Below are positions 34,486 to 41,572 of a DNA stretch of 64,000 bases, in pieces. The notes beneath the pieces are model-generated. The model did no database searches. It was not told where the DNA came from and was given only the letters and a program-made list of their open reading frames with translations. Position numbers and translations under genes: made by a program. The stretch lies in assembly GCA_026391795.1 (NCBI GenBank), contig JAPLDI010000004.1, positions 90,068-154,067 on the forward strand, written 5' to 3'. Each line of letters opens with the position of its first letter. The stretch's first letter is position 1. The stretch comes from Bacteroidota bacterium (GTDB taxonomy: Bacteria > Bacteroidota > Bacteroidia > Bacteroidales > FEN-979).

Positions 34486-35712
34486 TTAACCTGTTTTTTT
34501 CTTCATGTTTAACAATGTTTCAGGATCGAAAAGAAATGAAATTCCCTTTTTCTTTTTCAGTTTAATTCTGTTTTTATCGTTGTTCCTGCGGTTGCTATCT
34601 ATATTCCTGCATTTGTGAGCCTGTTTTTCTCCGACAAACTTTTCAGTACAAAACTTCGTTCCCTGTCTTTGGTGTGAAATATCCTTTCCGCACCCTAAAC
34701 AGAACCGGCCCGGAGGATCCCCCGGAGGTGTGTTATTAGGATTGTGGAGGTTTACAGGTTTTAACCCTATACTTGAACGGTTAATTTCTGTAATGTCCCC
34801 TTTTGCATCCCCGGTTAATTTCTGTAATGTTTTCGGGCCGGTTTTTAATAGATCATCCCATTTTTGAGTTATTAGGTTTCGGATCGTTTCCTGAATGTTC
34901 TGTTTCCCGTATCGGTTGACCAGGTCCCGGAATCGGTTTCTTTTTTTATAATAGTTTTCAGGGGTTGTTTTCTTCAGTTCGTTCCAATATGCCGGGATTT
35001 GTCCCTGGGTTAAAATAGTGCGTTCTGCGGGGGGTAAATCGGTTTCCGGTATAGTATAGTCATAAAATAGCAAATCACTAAAGGTGGCCCGTAGCATTTT
35101 AACCAGGCGTTTAATTTTGCCCCTGTCTGTTATGTCCGCCAGGGTTGTTATCCCGTATTGTTCCAGGTCTTTCATTTTAACATACTTCAGTTCAAACCGT
35201 AGAATGTTACCGGCTTGCCTGAATTGTAACCCCTTGTTATAAATCTTGACAATGTAGCGTTGGTATTCGCACTCCCGGAAATATTTGTTTTCGGCGTGTT
35301 CCTGCGTAAATGGGTTGCCTTTGTGATTGATAATTGAGCGCAGTATTTCATTAGCCGGGATCACGGGAGTGAGATTAACCCCGATTTCGATATTTTCTAT
35401 TTTACAGTTTACGGCGTGGAGGTGGAATACACGGCAAATTTCCTCAATGGTCCAGACCAGGGATGAAAAGGTAAAATCATTATGGTTTTGATCCTCCCCC
35501 GCCTTTTCGATGTTCCATTGTTTGTGCAGGCTCCCGGATATATACGCGTATTGATTGTTTATTATGACAATGGTCAAACCCTTAAACTTTGCCCGGTATT
35601 CTTTTATTTCCCCTGTCCGTTCTTTATAGAGGGTGTCCCATTCTAGGAACGGTAACCCCCGGAGCGCGTTAATATCCGGTTTGAGGATCTTTATTTTTAC
35701 AAAATCAATCAA
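34486..35712 (-). CDS. probable replication initiator of the element, with C-terminal zinc-ribbon-like motif
   Basis: This 408-residue protein has the central pattern YIVKIYNKGLQF followed by ILRFELKYVKMKDL. That resembles the Tyr/Lys and basic-strand motifs of rolling-circle initiators of the filamentous-phage/Rep_trans type. Near the C-terminus CLGCGKDISHQRQGTKFC and HKCRN look like a zinc-binding tail. The start is TTG at 35712, overlapping a short upstream frame. The repeat-rich region lies directly downstream. The initiator role is inference from motif shape and context; the catalytic tyrosine is not proven. Confidence 0.5.
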   Translation of the reverse strand: MIDFVKIKILKPDINALRGLPFLEWDTLYKERTGEIKEYRAKFKGLTIVIINNQYAYISGSLHKQWNIEKAGEDQNHNDFTFSSLVWTIEEICRVFHLHAVNCKIENIEIGVNLTPVIPANEILRSIINHKGNPFTQEHAENKYFRECEYQRYIVKIYNKGLQFRQAGNILRFELKYVKMKDLEQYGITTLADITDRGKIKRLVKMLRATFSDLLFYDYTIPETDLPPAERTILTQGQIPAYWNELKKTTPENYYKKRNRFRDLVNRYGKQNIQETIRNLITQKWDDLLKTGPKTLQKLTGDAKGDITEINRSSIGLKPVNLHNPNNTPPGDPPGRFCLGCGKDISHQRQGTKFCTEKFVGEKQAHKCRNIDSNRRNNDKNRIKLKKKKGISFLFDPETLLNMKKKTG

Positions 35713-35728
35713 TATGGCCGGGTTTTAT

Positions 35729-35806
35729 TATCTTTGTCATTCCTAACTGCCTGTTAGGGTTTGAACAATTTAAACAGGGTGCGAGTTCAACCCTGTTTTA
35801 TTTTTT
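35729..35806 (+). ncRNA. candidate antisense RNA upstream of the replication gene
   Basis: An exact -7 box TATCTTTG (35729-35736) points rightward, against the replication gene. From ~35742 the transcript would form a hairpin (CCTAAC 35742-35747 with GTTAGG 35753-35758). It would end in a perfect 9-bp hairpin (AAACAGGGT 35772-35780 with ACCCTGTTT 35790-35798) followed by a T-rich run to 35806. The ~64-nt RNA would be complementary to the leader of the replication mRNA, like plasmid copy-control RNAs. There is no clear -33 element, and expression is untested. Confidence 0.4.
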
Positions 35807-35882
35807 AAGTGAGTAAATGAATTCATGAATGAACCTTTCCCGGCGGTCAGGATAGATTTTAATGAGGTTGAAAAAGAACATT

Positions 35883-36224
35883 TCAAAGGCGGTGATCCTC
35901 CCGGAAATGGAAAAGGATGAAACTGTTTTTCTTTATCCCGTGTTTATATTCGCAGTAATCCCCGAAGTACCAATTCTCAAATCCTGTCTTTAACAGCCCT
36001 GTAAAAAATGGCCGTTTGCCGTTAACCATTCGGGACTGAATGAGAATTTCCGCCCTTATCTGTTCGGTTCTTTGCGTTACCTGTATTTGTAATTCGCCAG
36101 GGACCTTTACAAACCCCAATTCCCCCCGTGTCATTTGATACCAATGTGTTTCCGGATTGAGGTTAAAAATGAGGTGTTTAAAATCGGGGTGTTTGCCTGT
36201 TTTGGGTTGAACGGTTGTTTCCAT
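35883..36224 (-). CDS. hypothetical protein of the element
   Basis: This 113-residue protein begins METTVQPKTGKHPDFKH. This start lies 1 bp after the upstream HTH gene's stop, while longer starts overlap that gene. The protein has mixed alpha/beta character with several aromatic residues (WYQMTRGELGFVKV, ENWYFGDYCEY). There is no signal peptide or membrane helix. No family was recognised. The tight coupling to the HTH gene suggests the two act together. Confidence 0.6.
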   Translation of the reverse strand: METTVQPKTGKHPDFKHLIFNLNPETHWYQMTRGELGFVKVPGELQIQVTQRTEQIRAEILIQSRMVNGKRPFFTGLLKTGFENWYFGDYCEYKHGIKKNSFILFHFREDHRL

Positions 36225-36225
36225 G

Positions 36226-36531
36226 TTACGCCCTCTTATACTTAAGGGATTGAATATCATGAATAGCACCCTGAACCTCTGCACTTTTATAAAGAATACG
36301 CCCCCCGATCCGGTAACCCTTTAGGATTCCATCGCGTTTAGTATAGTAATGCAGGGTTGAAAGGGATATTCTCAATAGGTCGCAAACCTCCGCCCTGGTC
36401 AAGTATTCGGCGTTTGAGTTGGTTTGTGGAGGTTCGGCGGGTTTGAATTGTTGTAACCGTTCAGTTACAATGTCCCCGATAATGTCCCGGAATTCTTTGA
36501 GGGGTGTTGAATGCAGAATGATGTTTTCCAT
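36226..36531 (-). CDS. helix-turn-helix DNA-binding protein (excisionase-like)
   Basis: This 101-residue protein has a C-terminal MerR/Xis-type winged HTH: YLTRAEVCDLLRISLSTLHYY, then TKRDGILKGYRIGGRILYKSAEV. That is the usual pattern of the small excisionase-family proteins that accompany Bacteroidetes integrases. An N-terminal ~40-residue helix may dimerise. It may direct excision or regulate element genes. It is coupled to the following 113-residue gene. Confidence 0.8.
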   Translation of the reverse strand: MENIILHSTPLKEFRDIIGDIVTERLQQFKPAEPPQTNSNAEYLTRAEVCDLLRISLSTLHYYTKRDGILKGYRIGGRILYKSAEVQGAIHDIQSLKYKRA

Positions 36532-36619
36532 GTTCGCTGATTTTTCAGCAAAAATGGATTAATTTGTATCGTACTAACAATCCCTAAACAGTAGGGAGTG
36601 TAATGAATGCAGAATGAAA

Positions 36620-37147
36620 TTAGCCTAAATCAGATAATTCCGGAATAAAGAATTTTGCCCGTTTAGTATCGGAAAGTTGATTGCTATTTTCGTGTAATGC
36701 CTTTTTAAGATTTTCAGGGGTTGTTTTAATCTCAAAATGTTCCATGCAAAGACGGGAAAACTTTGTAAAGTTTGTATCCCCATTGTAAACAGGTGGTTTA
36801 ATATATCCCTTTTTGATTAATTCAAGAAAAAGATAACCAAATACGGACGGGTTACAATTCCATATAATCTTTTCAATCTGATCCCCCCGCCCCTTACTCT
36901 CCGCTCTTAATTCTTTCTTTTTTTCTTCAATCCAATCTATAATTAATTGTTTCCTGGAATCCAACAAAAACCCCGATTCCTTATGAACATCCATAATATC
37001 TAACAGATATTGAAGAAAATCAATTTCCTCCCCTGGGTGTGTTTCTTGTTCTTTCGAATACACCCCCTCTAACCGTCTAATTAATTCGGAGGGTAATAAT
37101 TCCATAAAAGAACTGAAAAGTTCAGAGCTGTCAATTAGTTCTGTCAT
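36620..37147 (-). CDS. hypothetical protein of the element, possibly RteC-like
   Basis: This 175-residue soluble protein has acidic helices at the N-terminus. Its C-terminal part (IIWNCNPSVFGYLFLELIKKGYI, then FSRLCMEHFEIKTTPENLKKAL, then KRAKFFIPELSDL) resembles in layout the C-terminal domain of RteC, a regulator of excision in Bacteroides conjugative elements. The similarity is by eye and weak. It lies between the HTH gene and the recombinase-proximal gene, where a regulator would be plausible. Confidence 0.5.
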   Translation of the reverse strand: MTELIDSSELFSSFMELLPSELIRRLEGVYSKEQETHPGEEIDFLQYLLDIMDVHKESGFLLDSRKQLIIDWIEEKKKELRAESKGRGDQIEKIIWNCNPSVFGYLFLELIKKGYIKPPVYNGDTNFTKFSRLCMEHFEIKTTPENLKKALHENSNQLSDTKRAKFFIPELSDLG

Positions 37148-37180
37148 CTTTTGCCTGTTTTGGGTTGAACACTAACAAAG

Positions 37181-37546
37181 TTAATTATTTCGGAATGATC
37201 CCGTCCGGTAATATTCTAAAACGGGTTCATGATTCGGGTTGCTGTCTTTGGGTTTGTTTATAATTTTCCTTGTACGAATTTCCTTTATAAGTTCCTTTTG
37301 CAACCGGCAAAGGTTGTCAATATCCAACTGGTTTATATTTCCCCTTATTATGATGTCCTGGTAATCATTCAGGTACTTTAATAGTCCTATCATTTCAGAT
37401 TCGCTATTTTCCACCCGGATTCGCAATTTATAACACTCTGAAATTAATTCATCTGAATAACTAAACTGATACATGAATATCTCATGCAGTTCCTTTTTAG
37501 AGTGTTTCAGATAATCCGGTTTTTCTTTATTGTCTTTGGTTTTCAT
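37181..37546 (-). CDS. hypothetical protein of the element
   Basis: This 121-residue, highly charged, helix-rich protein (KKELHEIFMYQFSYSDELI; LCRLQKELIKEIRTRKII) has no signal peptide or membrane segment. No family was recognised. It starts 19 bp after the recombinase gene ends, on the same strand, and is probably co-transcribed with it. Confidence 0.55.
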   Translation of the reverse strand: MKTKDNKEKPDYLKHSKKELHEIFMYQFSYSDELISECYKLRIRVENSESEMIGLLKYLNDYQDIIIRGNINQLDIDNLCRLQKELIKEIRTRKIINKPKDSNPNHEPVLEYYRTGSFRNN

Positions 37547-37565
37547 ATGGAGGGGATTTAGCGGG

Positions 37566-38831
37566 TTACTTATTACCTACTTTTTTCAATGGTTTAATAA
37601 AATACGGGTGTACACTCAACTTGTCCGCGTTCTGTTCCTGGGTTATTTTAATGTATTTCATAAACGCCCTTTCCGTCCGGTGGCCCGTTATCTTCATTAT
37701 CGATATTGCGGGGACCTCCGCCAGGTACATATTAGTTGCAAAACTCCTGCGGGCCGTATGAACGGTAACTAATTGCCCCTTTTCCTTTTTCTGTTCAAAG
37801 GATAATCCGCCCTTCGTTTTATTCAGAACAACCTTTTCCCGGAAATGTTCAATGTCGCAAAGTTTTTTCAGGTAATCATTCATCCTTTGGTTACTGATCG
37901 GCCGGGGTGTCCCCCCGTTGTATTTCTTCAGAATCTCTTTTATGGTCCAATGTAAGGGTATTACAACCGTTTCCCCGGTCTTTATTGTCTTAACCTTTAG
38001 CCGGGTTCCATTTTTAATAAACTTGTCAGGGGAGAGCTGTGAGAGGTCGGAAAACCTCAACCCGGTATAACAACCGATTAGGAAAAGATCCCGCACCCGG
38101 TCTAATTTCTTATTCTCCGATAAATCCAATTCATAAAGGGTTAAAAGGTCGTTATCATTTAGGTAAATAGTGTCTGCGGTTTCCTCCGGTTTGCTGAATT
38201 TACGGTGGAGGTGTCCCCGGTTGAGGGTGTAACCTTTATCTAGGCAGTAATTCATGAAAACCTTTATCTGTTTAATATGTCCCCCGATTGTATTGGGTGC
38301 GAATTTTTTAATGGTTAATAAGTAAGTCATGAAACTTTCGTAAAAGTCCATATTAATATCTTCCATTGATAATTCAATGCTATTGGCGTTTTGGTAGTCT
38401 GTGAGGGTGTTTAGCGTGGAGTTGTAGCTAACTATCGTACGCGGGTTTTTATTCGTTGTAGCGATGTATTCTTTAACCGCACTCAAAAAGGTGTGTTTCT
38501 TTACCGTCTTTATCGCGGAGGGTTTCAGGATCGGGCGGAATTCATCCGTTAACTGATCCAGGATAATAACCCCGGCGCGTTTTGTCATATGATCCCGGAC
38601 GGTGTTCATTATTCCGGTTTCAATATCCTTTAACCGTGTGTTCAGGTTTTCGGCCTGGTCAAATTGTTTTGTAACCCGCGCCCGGTGTTTTTCCGGGTTC
38701 CAATTATCCGGGTCTATTTTTTCGCCGGTTGAAAGTTTTATCCGGGTGTCTTTGTACCAATAAACAAGGTAAATCGGGGTTTCATTCTTTGCCTGGGGGT
38801 CTTTTAGAATGAATGTAACTGATCCTGCCAT
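37566..38831 (-). CDS. tyrosine recombinase / integrase
   Basis: This 421-residue phage-type integrase starts MAGSVTFILKD. It has an N-terminal arm-binding domain of the Bacteroidetes type (TPIYLVYWYKDTRIKLSTGE), a SAM-like core-binding domain at ~100-200, and a catalytic domain. The catalytic residues are in GLRFSDLSQL (Arg I), HTARRSFATNMYL (HxxR), GHRTERAFMKYI (His and nucleophile Tyr). It lies at the attR end and should catalyse integration at tRNA-Gln. The start at 38831 is chosen over an ATG 30 bp upstream because the family begins near MAGSVT. Confidence 0.95.
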   Translation of the reverse strand: MAGSVTFILKDPQAKNETPIYLVYWYKDTRIKLSTGEKIDPDNWNPEKHRARVTKQFDQAENLNTRLKDIETGIMNTVRDHMTKRAGVIILDQLTDEFRPILKPSAIKTVKKHTFLSAVKEYIATTNKNPRTIVSYNSTLNTLTDYQNANSIELSMEDINMDFYESFMTYLLTIKKFAPNTIGGHIKQIKVFMNYCLDKGYTLNRGHLHRKFSKPEETADTIYLNDNDLLTLYELDLSENKKLDRVRDLFLIGCYTGLRFSDLSQLSPDKFIKNGTRLKVKTIKTGETVVIPLHWTIKEILKKYNGGTPRPISNQRMNDYLKKLCDIEHFREKVVLNKTKGGLSFEQKKEKGQLVTVHTARRSFATNMYLAEVPAISIMKITGHRTERAFMKYIKITQEQNADKLSVHPYFIKPLKKVGNK

Positions 38832-38883
38832 AATGATAGGTTTAAGGTTTGAACAGGCCAAATATAATACAATATTGTGAAAA

Positions 38884-38906
38884 GGGGACTGTAGGGGGGA
38901 CGGAAA
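38884..38906. repeat. subterminal 23-bp direct repeat, right copy
   Basis: It is identical to 33691-33713 and in the same orientation. It lies 117 bp inside attR and upstream of the recombinase start. Confidence 0.85.
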
Positions 38907-39023
38907 GATGAGTTTTTTATGAACAATCCCGAATTATTCTGAATTATCATGAAATGTAAAAACCCCGTTATTAGCGGAGTTCAGTAAATCATTTTGGCGT
39001 AATCAAAAATCAAGGGTTTTAGT

Positions 39024-39040
39024 CCTAGTCGGACAACAAC
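39024..39040. repeat. attR, right 17-bp att repeat
   Basis: It is an exact copy of CCTAGTCGGACAACAAC from the 3' end of tRNA-Gln. The bases on both sides differ from the left copy, which fixes the repeat length at 17 bp. Confidence 0.9.
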
Positions 39041-39043
39041 AGT

Positions 39044-39082
39044 AAAACCCAACTACAGAAATTTCCAGTAGTTGGGTTTTTT
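39044..39082 (+). terminator. terminator just right of attR
   Basis: The arms AAAACCCAACTAC (39044-39056) and GTAGTTGGGTTTT (39068-39080) are a perfect 13-bp inverted repeat followed by T residues. It is probably the terminator that followed tRNA-Gln before the last insertion. Confidence 0.85.
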
Positions 39083-39163
39083 AATTATCGGTTTGGTAAA
39101 ACAATGTTAAAACAAATTGGATATTTTCAGGTTATTTTTCAAATTTGCGGACACGATTTAAAT

Positions 39164-39862
39164 TTATTTGATCTGGAGAATGCAATAGGCATAGTGGTCC
39201 TCCGACATAACAAACTCCAGCGGTGTAACTGTTTTCCCCTGCCCGTAATCCCAATAGGCTGCCTCCTTGACCCATCTTTCAAACCCGACAGTATTGAGGA
39301 TAAATAATTGCATTCCGGGTTTTGCCAATTTCAGCCAGGTATTTACAACATCGGTATTGAAATCGGTATCCTCGTCCTCAAAATAGGCGGCAGAGGAGAT
39401 CCAGGTTTTTGCTGGTTCATAGTTAACAGGGGTCCTCCACACGGTCTTGTCGTGATAATCCGGATGCGGAGATCCCTTTTTCCATTCGGGATATTTCCGG
39501 GTACCATCATATTCATGGGAACTCCAGGCATACCAATAAATGGCTTCCTTTTTTTTATCTTTCAGCAAATTGCTCTTGGCCTTAAACAGGGCATTCATCA
39601 TCGATTCATAAGTCTGGCCTTGCGGTAAAAGGGCCCTCAGGTCCAACCGGCTAGCTCCCGACGCCACATAAAATATACCGTTCTGATAGTCGAACTGGGC
39701 CGGATCATATTTATCAAATGAAGGACGGCCCCCGATAGATACAGCGATGGAACCATAGCCGAAAGCTTTAAAATAGGCAGGATCTGGTCCGTCATAGGGT
39801 GAAGTAAAGCCCACCAGCAAAAGGATGGTCAGTATAAAGATCAGGGTTTTTGTCTTTTTCAT
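39164..39862 (-). CDS. secreted protein of unknown function
   Basis: This 232-residue protein has a signal peptide (MKKTKTLIFILTILLLVGFTSP). The mature part is rich in Tyr and Trp (YWYAWSSHEYDGTRKYPEWK; AAYWDYGQGKT) and has no metal or catalytic motif that I recognise. It lies right of the integrated element, in a stretch of accessory genes before gltX. It could be a leftover of an older insertion. Confidence 0.7.
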   Translation of the reverse strand: MKKTKTLIFILTILLLVGFTSPYDGPDPAYFKAFGYGSIAVSIGGRPSFDKYDPAQFDYQNGIFYVASGASRLDLRALLPQGQTYESMMNALFKAKSNLLKDKKKEAIYWYAWSSHEYDGTRKYPEWKKGSPHPDYHDKTVWRTPVNYEPAKTWISSAAYFEDEDTDFNTDVVNTWLKLAKPGMQLFILNTVGFERWVKEAAYWDYGQGKTVTPLEFVMSEDHYAYCILQIK

Positions 39863-40190
39863 GGGTTCTGGTTTTAAGGTTTCAAAAAGTAGCCGGTAGA
39901 TGATTTATTTGAAAAATTGATATATGTACCAAAGGCTTAAAAACCAAGATTCGGACAGGAACCGGGAGTGATCATACAAGAAGGGACGATCAAATAGATA
40001 TTTGCAATAAACTAACCGGTTCTTGCAAAAATATGCAAAGAAAACGCGAAAAGCAAGTGCAGGGGAATATGAGAACCCGGTCGGACAGCAAATCAATCAC
40101 ACTGAGGACCCCATAAACCTTTTGTTTACGGGGGTCATTGTTTTGTGGGATGAACGTATGATTTACCTGGAATTGTATCTTGGGGTTCTT
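39863..40190. other. intergenic region with att-like relic and terminator-like hairpin
   Basis: No gene is supported. GTCGGACAGCAA (40080-40091) differs by one base from the att sequence GTCGGACAACAA. It is followed by a hairpin (GACCCCATAAAC 40107-40118, GTTTACGGGGGTC 40124-40136). That hairpin resembles the one after tRNA-Gln, including TTTACGGGGG. The region may be the far boundary of an older tandem insertion. Confidence 0.45.
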
Positions 40191-40649
40191 TTAATCGGTA
40201 TGAGTATCAATCGTTAACACAACCCAAGGGTTTCCGTGGATACTTTCCTTTAAGCAGGTTTTAAGTCCGTATAGAAGAAAATGATAAGGCGGTTTAAAGT
40301 TTGTCAGATCAATCGTTGTTTCTATACTTAAAATATGGCTTTTATAAAGTACAGGAAAAACCGTAGTATCTCTTTCGTGATAAATGGAATCCCCAAATGG
40401 CTCGGAAATGATTGCCAGGTGGAAGGAAGAGCGGAGCGTATCATAAAAAATCCCCTTTAACCGGCCCTGTGTGATTGGCACCGAATAATAGGCATAAAAA
40501 CTTTTGGAATTTGTATCGATCGGAATATAGAACCCGCCCTCTTTATTGGTGAAGTTGTCTGAAATAGAAACCCCTGATGATTTTGAACATCCATTAATCA
40601 GAATCAATCCGATACCACAATAAAACAGGAATAATAAAATTGTTTTCAT
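40191..40649 (-). CDS. lipoprotein of unknown function (paralogue A)
   Basis: This 152-residue protein has a lipoprotein signal (LLFLFYCGIGLILINGC, Cys21). It is clearly related to the protein encoded at 40886-41347. Shared segments are FTNKEGGFYIPIDT/FTDKEGNYFIKIDT, ITQGRLKGIFYDTLRSSFHLAII/ISQGRLRGVFSDTIRSSFYLAVI, LSIETTIDL/ISIETHIDL, and a shared TIDTHTD/TVDTHNE terminus. It is probably anchored in the outer or inner membrane. No known family was recognised. Confidence 0.7.
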   Translation of the reverse strand: MKTILLFLFYCGIGLILINGCSKSSGVSISDNFTNKEGGFYIPIDTNSKSFYAYYSVPITQGRLKGIFYDTLRSSFHLAIISEPFGDSIYHERDTTVFPVLYKSHILSIETTIDLTNFKPPYHFLLYGLKTCLKESIHGNPWVVLTIDTHTD

Positions 40650-40885
40650 CAGAAAAAATGTTGAGTTTTTAATACGGGGTTAGTATAAAAAAAGTTGTCA
40701 TATCCAAAAAAAAGAAAGGTAGAATAACAATTATAGCTATATCCCCAATGCGGCCATTCGGGGTATCAAATGTATAAAAAAAAATAAAAGGATCAATGCC
40801 TAAAAAAAATTTTTTGCAGGCAAGGGTTGCCTTCCATTTAAAAACTGAGCGGATAAAAAAAGCGAAATTGATTTTTTGGTTTATT

Positions 40886-41347
40886 TTATTCGTTATGGGT
40901 ATCAACCGTGAACATGACACTTGGAATTCCGTGCGAACTGCACTTCAGTTCATTTTTCGGCAATCCAAGCAGGATGAAATGGTAAGGAGACGAGCAATCC
41001 CTAAGATCAATATGGGTCTCAATCGAGATTGTGTTACCGGAATAATGTGTGGGAAGAATAACGGTATCTTTTGGATGATAATGATTATTCCAGTATGAAT
41101 CAGTGATTACTGCCAGGTAAAATGACGACCGGATGGTGTCACTGAATACACCCCGCAGCCTGCCCTGCGAAATGGTCGCTTTAGAATAGGCCTCGATATT
41201 GTTTGTGGCTGTATCGATCTTAATGAAATAATTACCTTCCTTGTCTGTAAAACTTATCGGGATATAGATCTTGTCTTCCTTGCTACAGCCCGACAACATT
41301 ATAATCCCCAACAGACAAAGCAACATGAACGAATTCACTGCTCTCAT
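40886..41347 (-). CDS. lipoprotein of unknown function (paralogue B)
   Basis: This 153-residue protein has a lipobox in LLGIIMLSGC. It is a paralogue of the protein encoded 236 bp downstream (40191-40649), with about half of the aligned residues alike by eye. The pair looks like a local gene duplication. A ~225-bp AT-rich gap separates it from gltX. The function is unknown. Confidence 0.7.
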   Translation of the reverse strand: MRAVNSFMLLCLLGIIMLSGCSKEDKIYIPISFTDKEGNYFIKIDTATNNIEAYSKATISQGRLRGVFSDTIRSSFYLAVITDSYWNNHYHPKDTVILPTHYSGNTISIETHIDLRDCSSPYHFILLGLPKNELKCSSHGIPSVMFTVDTHNE

Positions 41348-41572
41348 CCTCAGAAACTCTGAATTTATAAAAAAGAATAAAACAAAATACCGCCGGATAA
41401 ATCCGGTATGTAGCTAAAAACAGGAGTAAAGGTATAACAACTTGTCAGATAATTAACAAAACACCAAAAAAACATTTTTGAAGTCCTGAATTTTCATGAA
41501 CCTTTATCAAAAATAATCCGAAAAATACGAGGAACCGTATGGGAAAAAGTAAGAATAAACGGAATTACAGAA

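Larger units (their letters stand above)
33648..39040. mobile_element. integrative mobile element in tRNA-Gln (~5.4 kb)
   Basis: The element is bounded by the 17-bp att repeats. It carries, all leftward, a tyrosine recombinase near the right end, two unknown genes, an HTH/excisionase-like gene, an unknown gene, a probable replication initiator and a small membrane protein. A 23-bp direct repeat lies inside each end. No relaxase, coupling protein, phage structural gene or resistance gene is visible, so it is best described as a small integrative replicon or satellite whose transfer depends on a helper. Confidence 0.88.
38832..39163. other. recombinase upstream region and attR junction, no gene
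   Basis: This 332-bp stretch holds the recombinase promoter region (AT-rich, ~38862-38880), the right 23-bp repeat, attR and a terminator. No coding sequence is supported. Confidence 0.7.

Noticed and set aside
33648-39040. Integrated filamentous phage
   Set aside because: The size and the initiator motif would fit, but there is no Zot-like ATPase, coat-protein cluster or secretin gene.
40023-40217. 64-residue plus-strand open frame
   Set aside because: It reads through the att-like relic and the hairpin and has no ribosome binding site or family signal.
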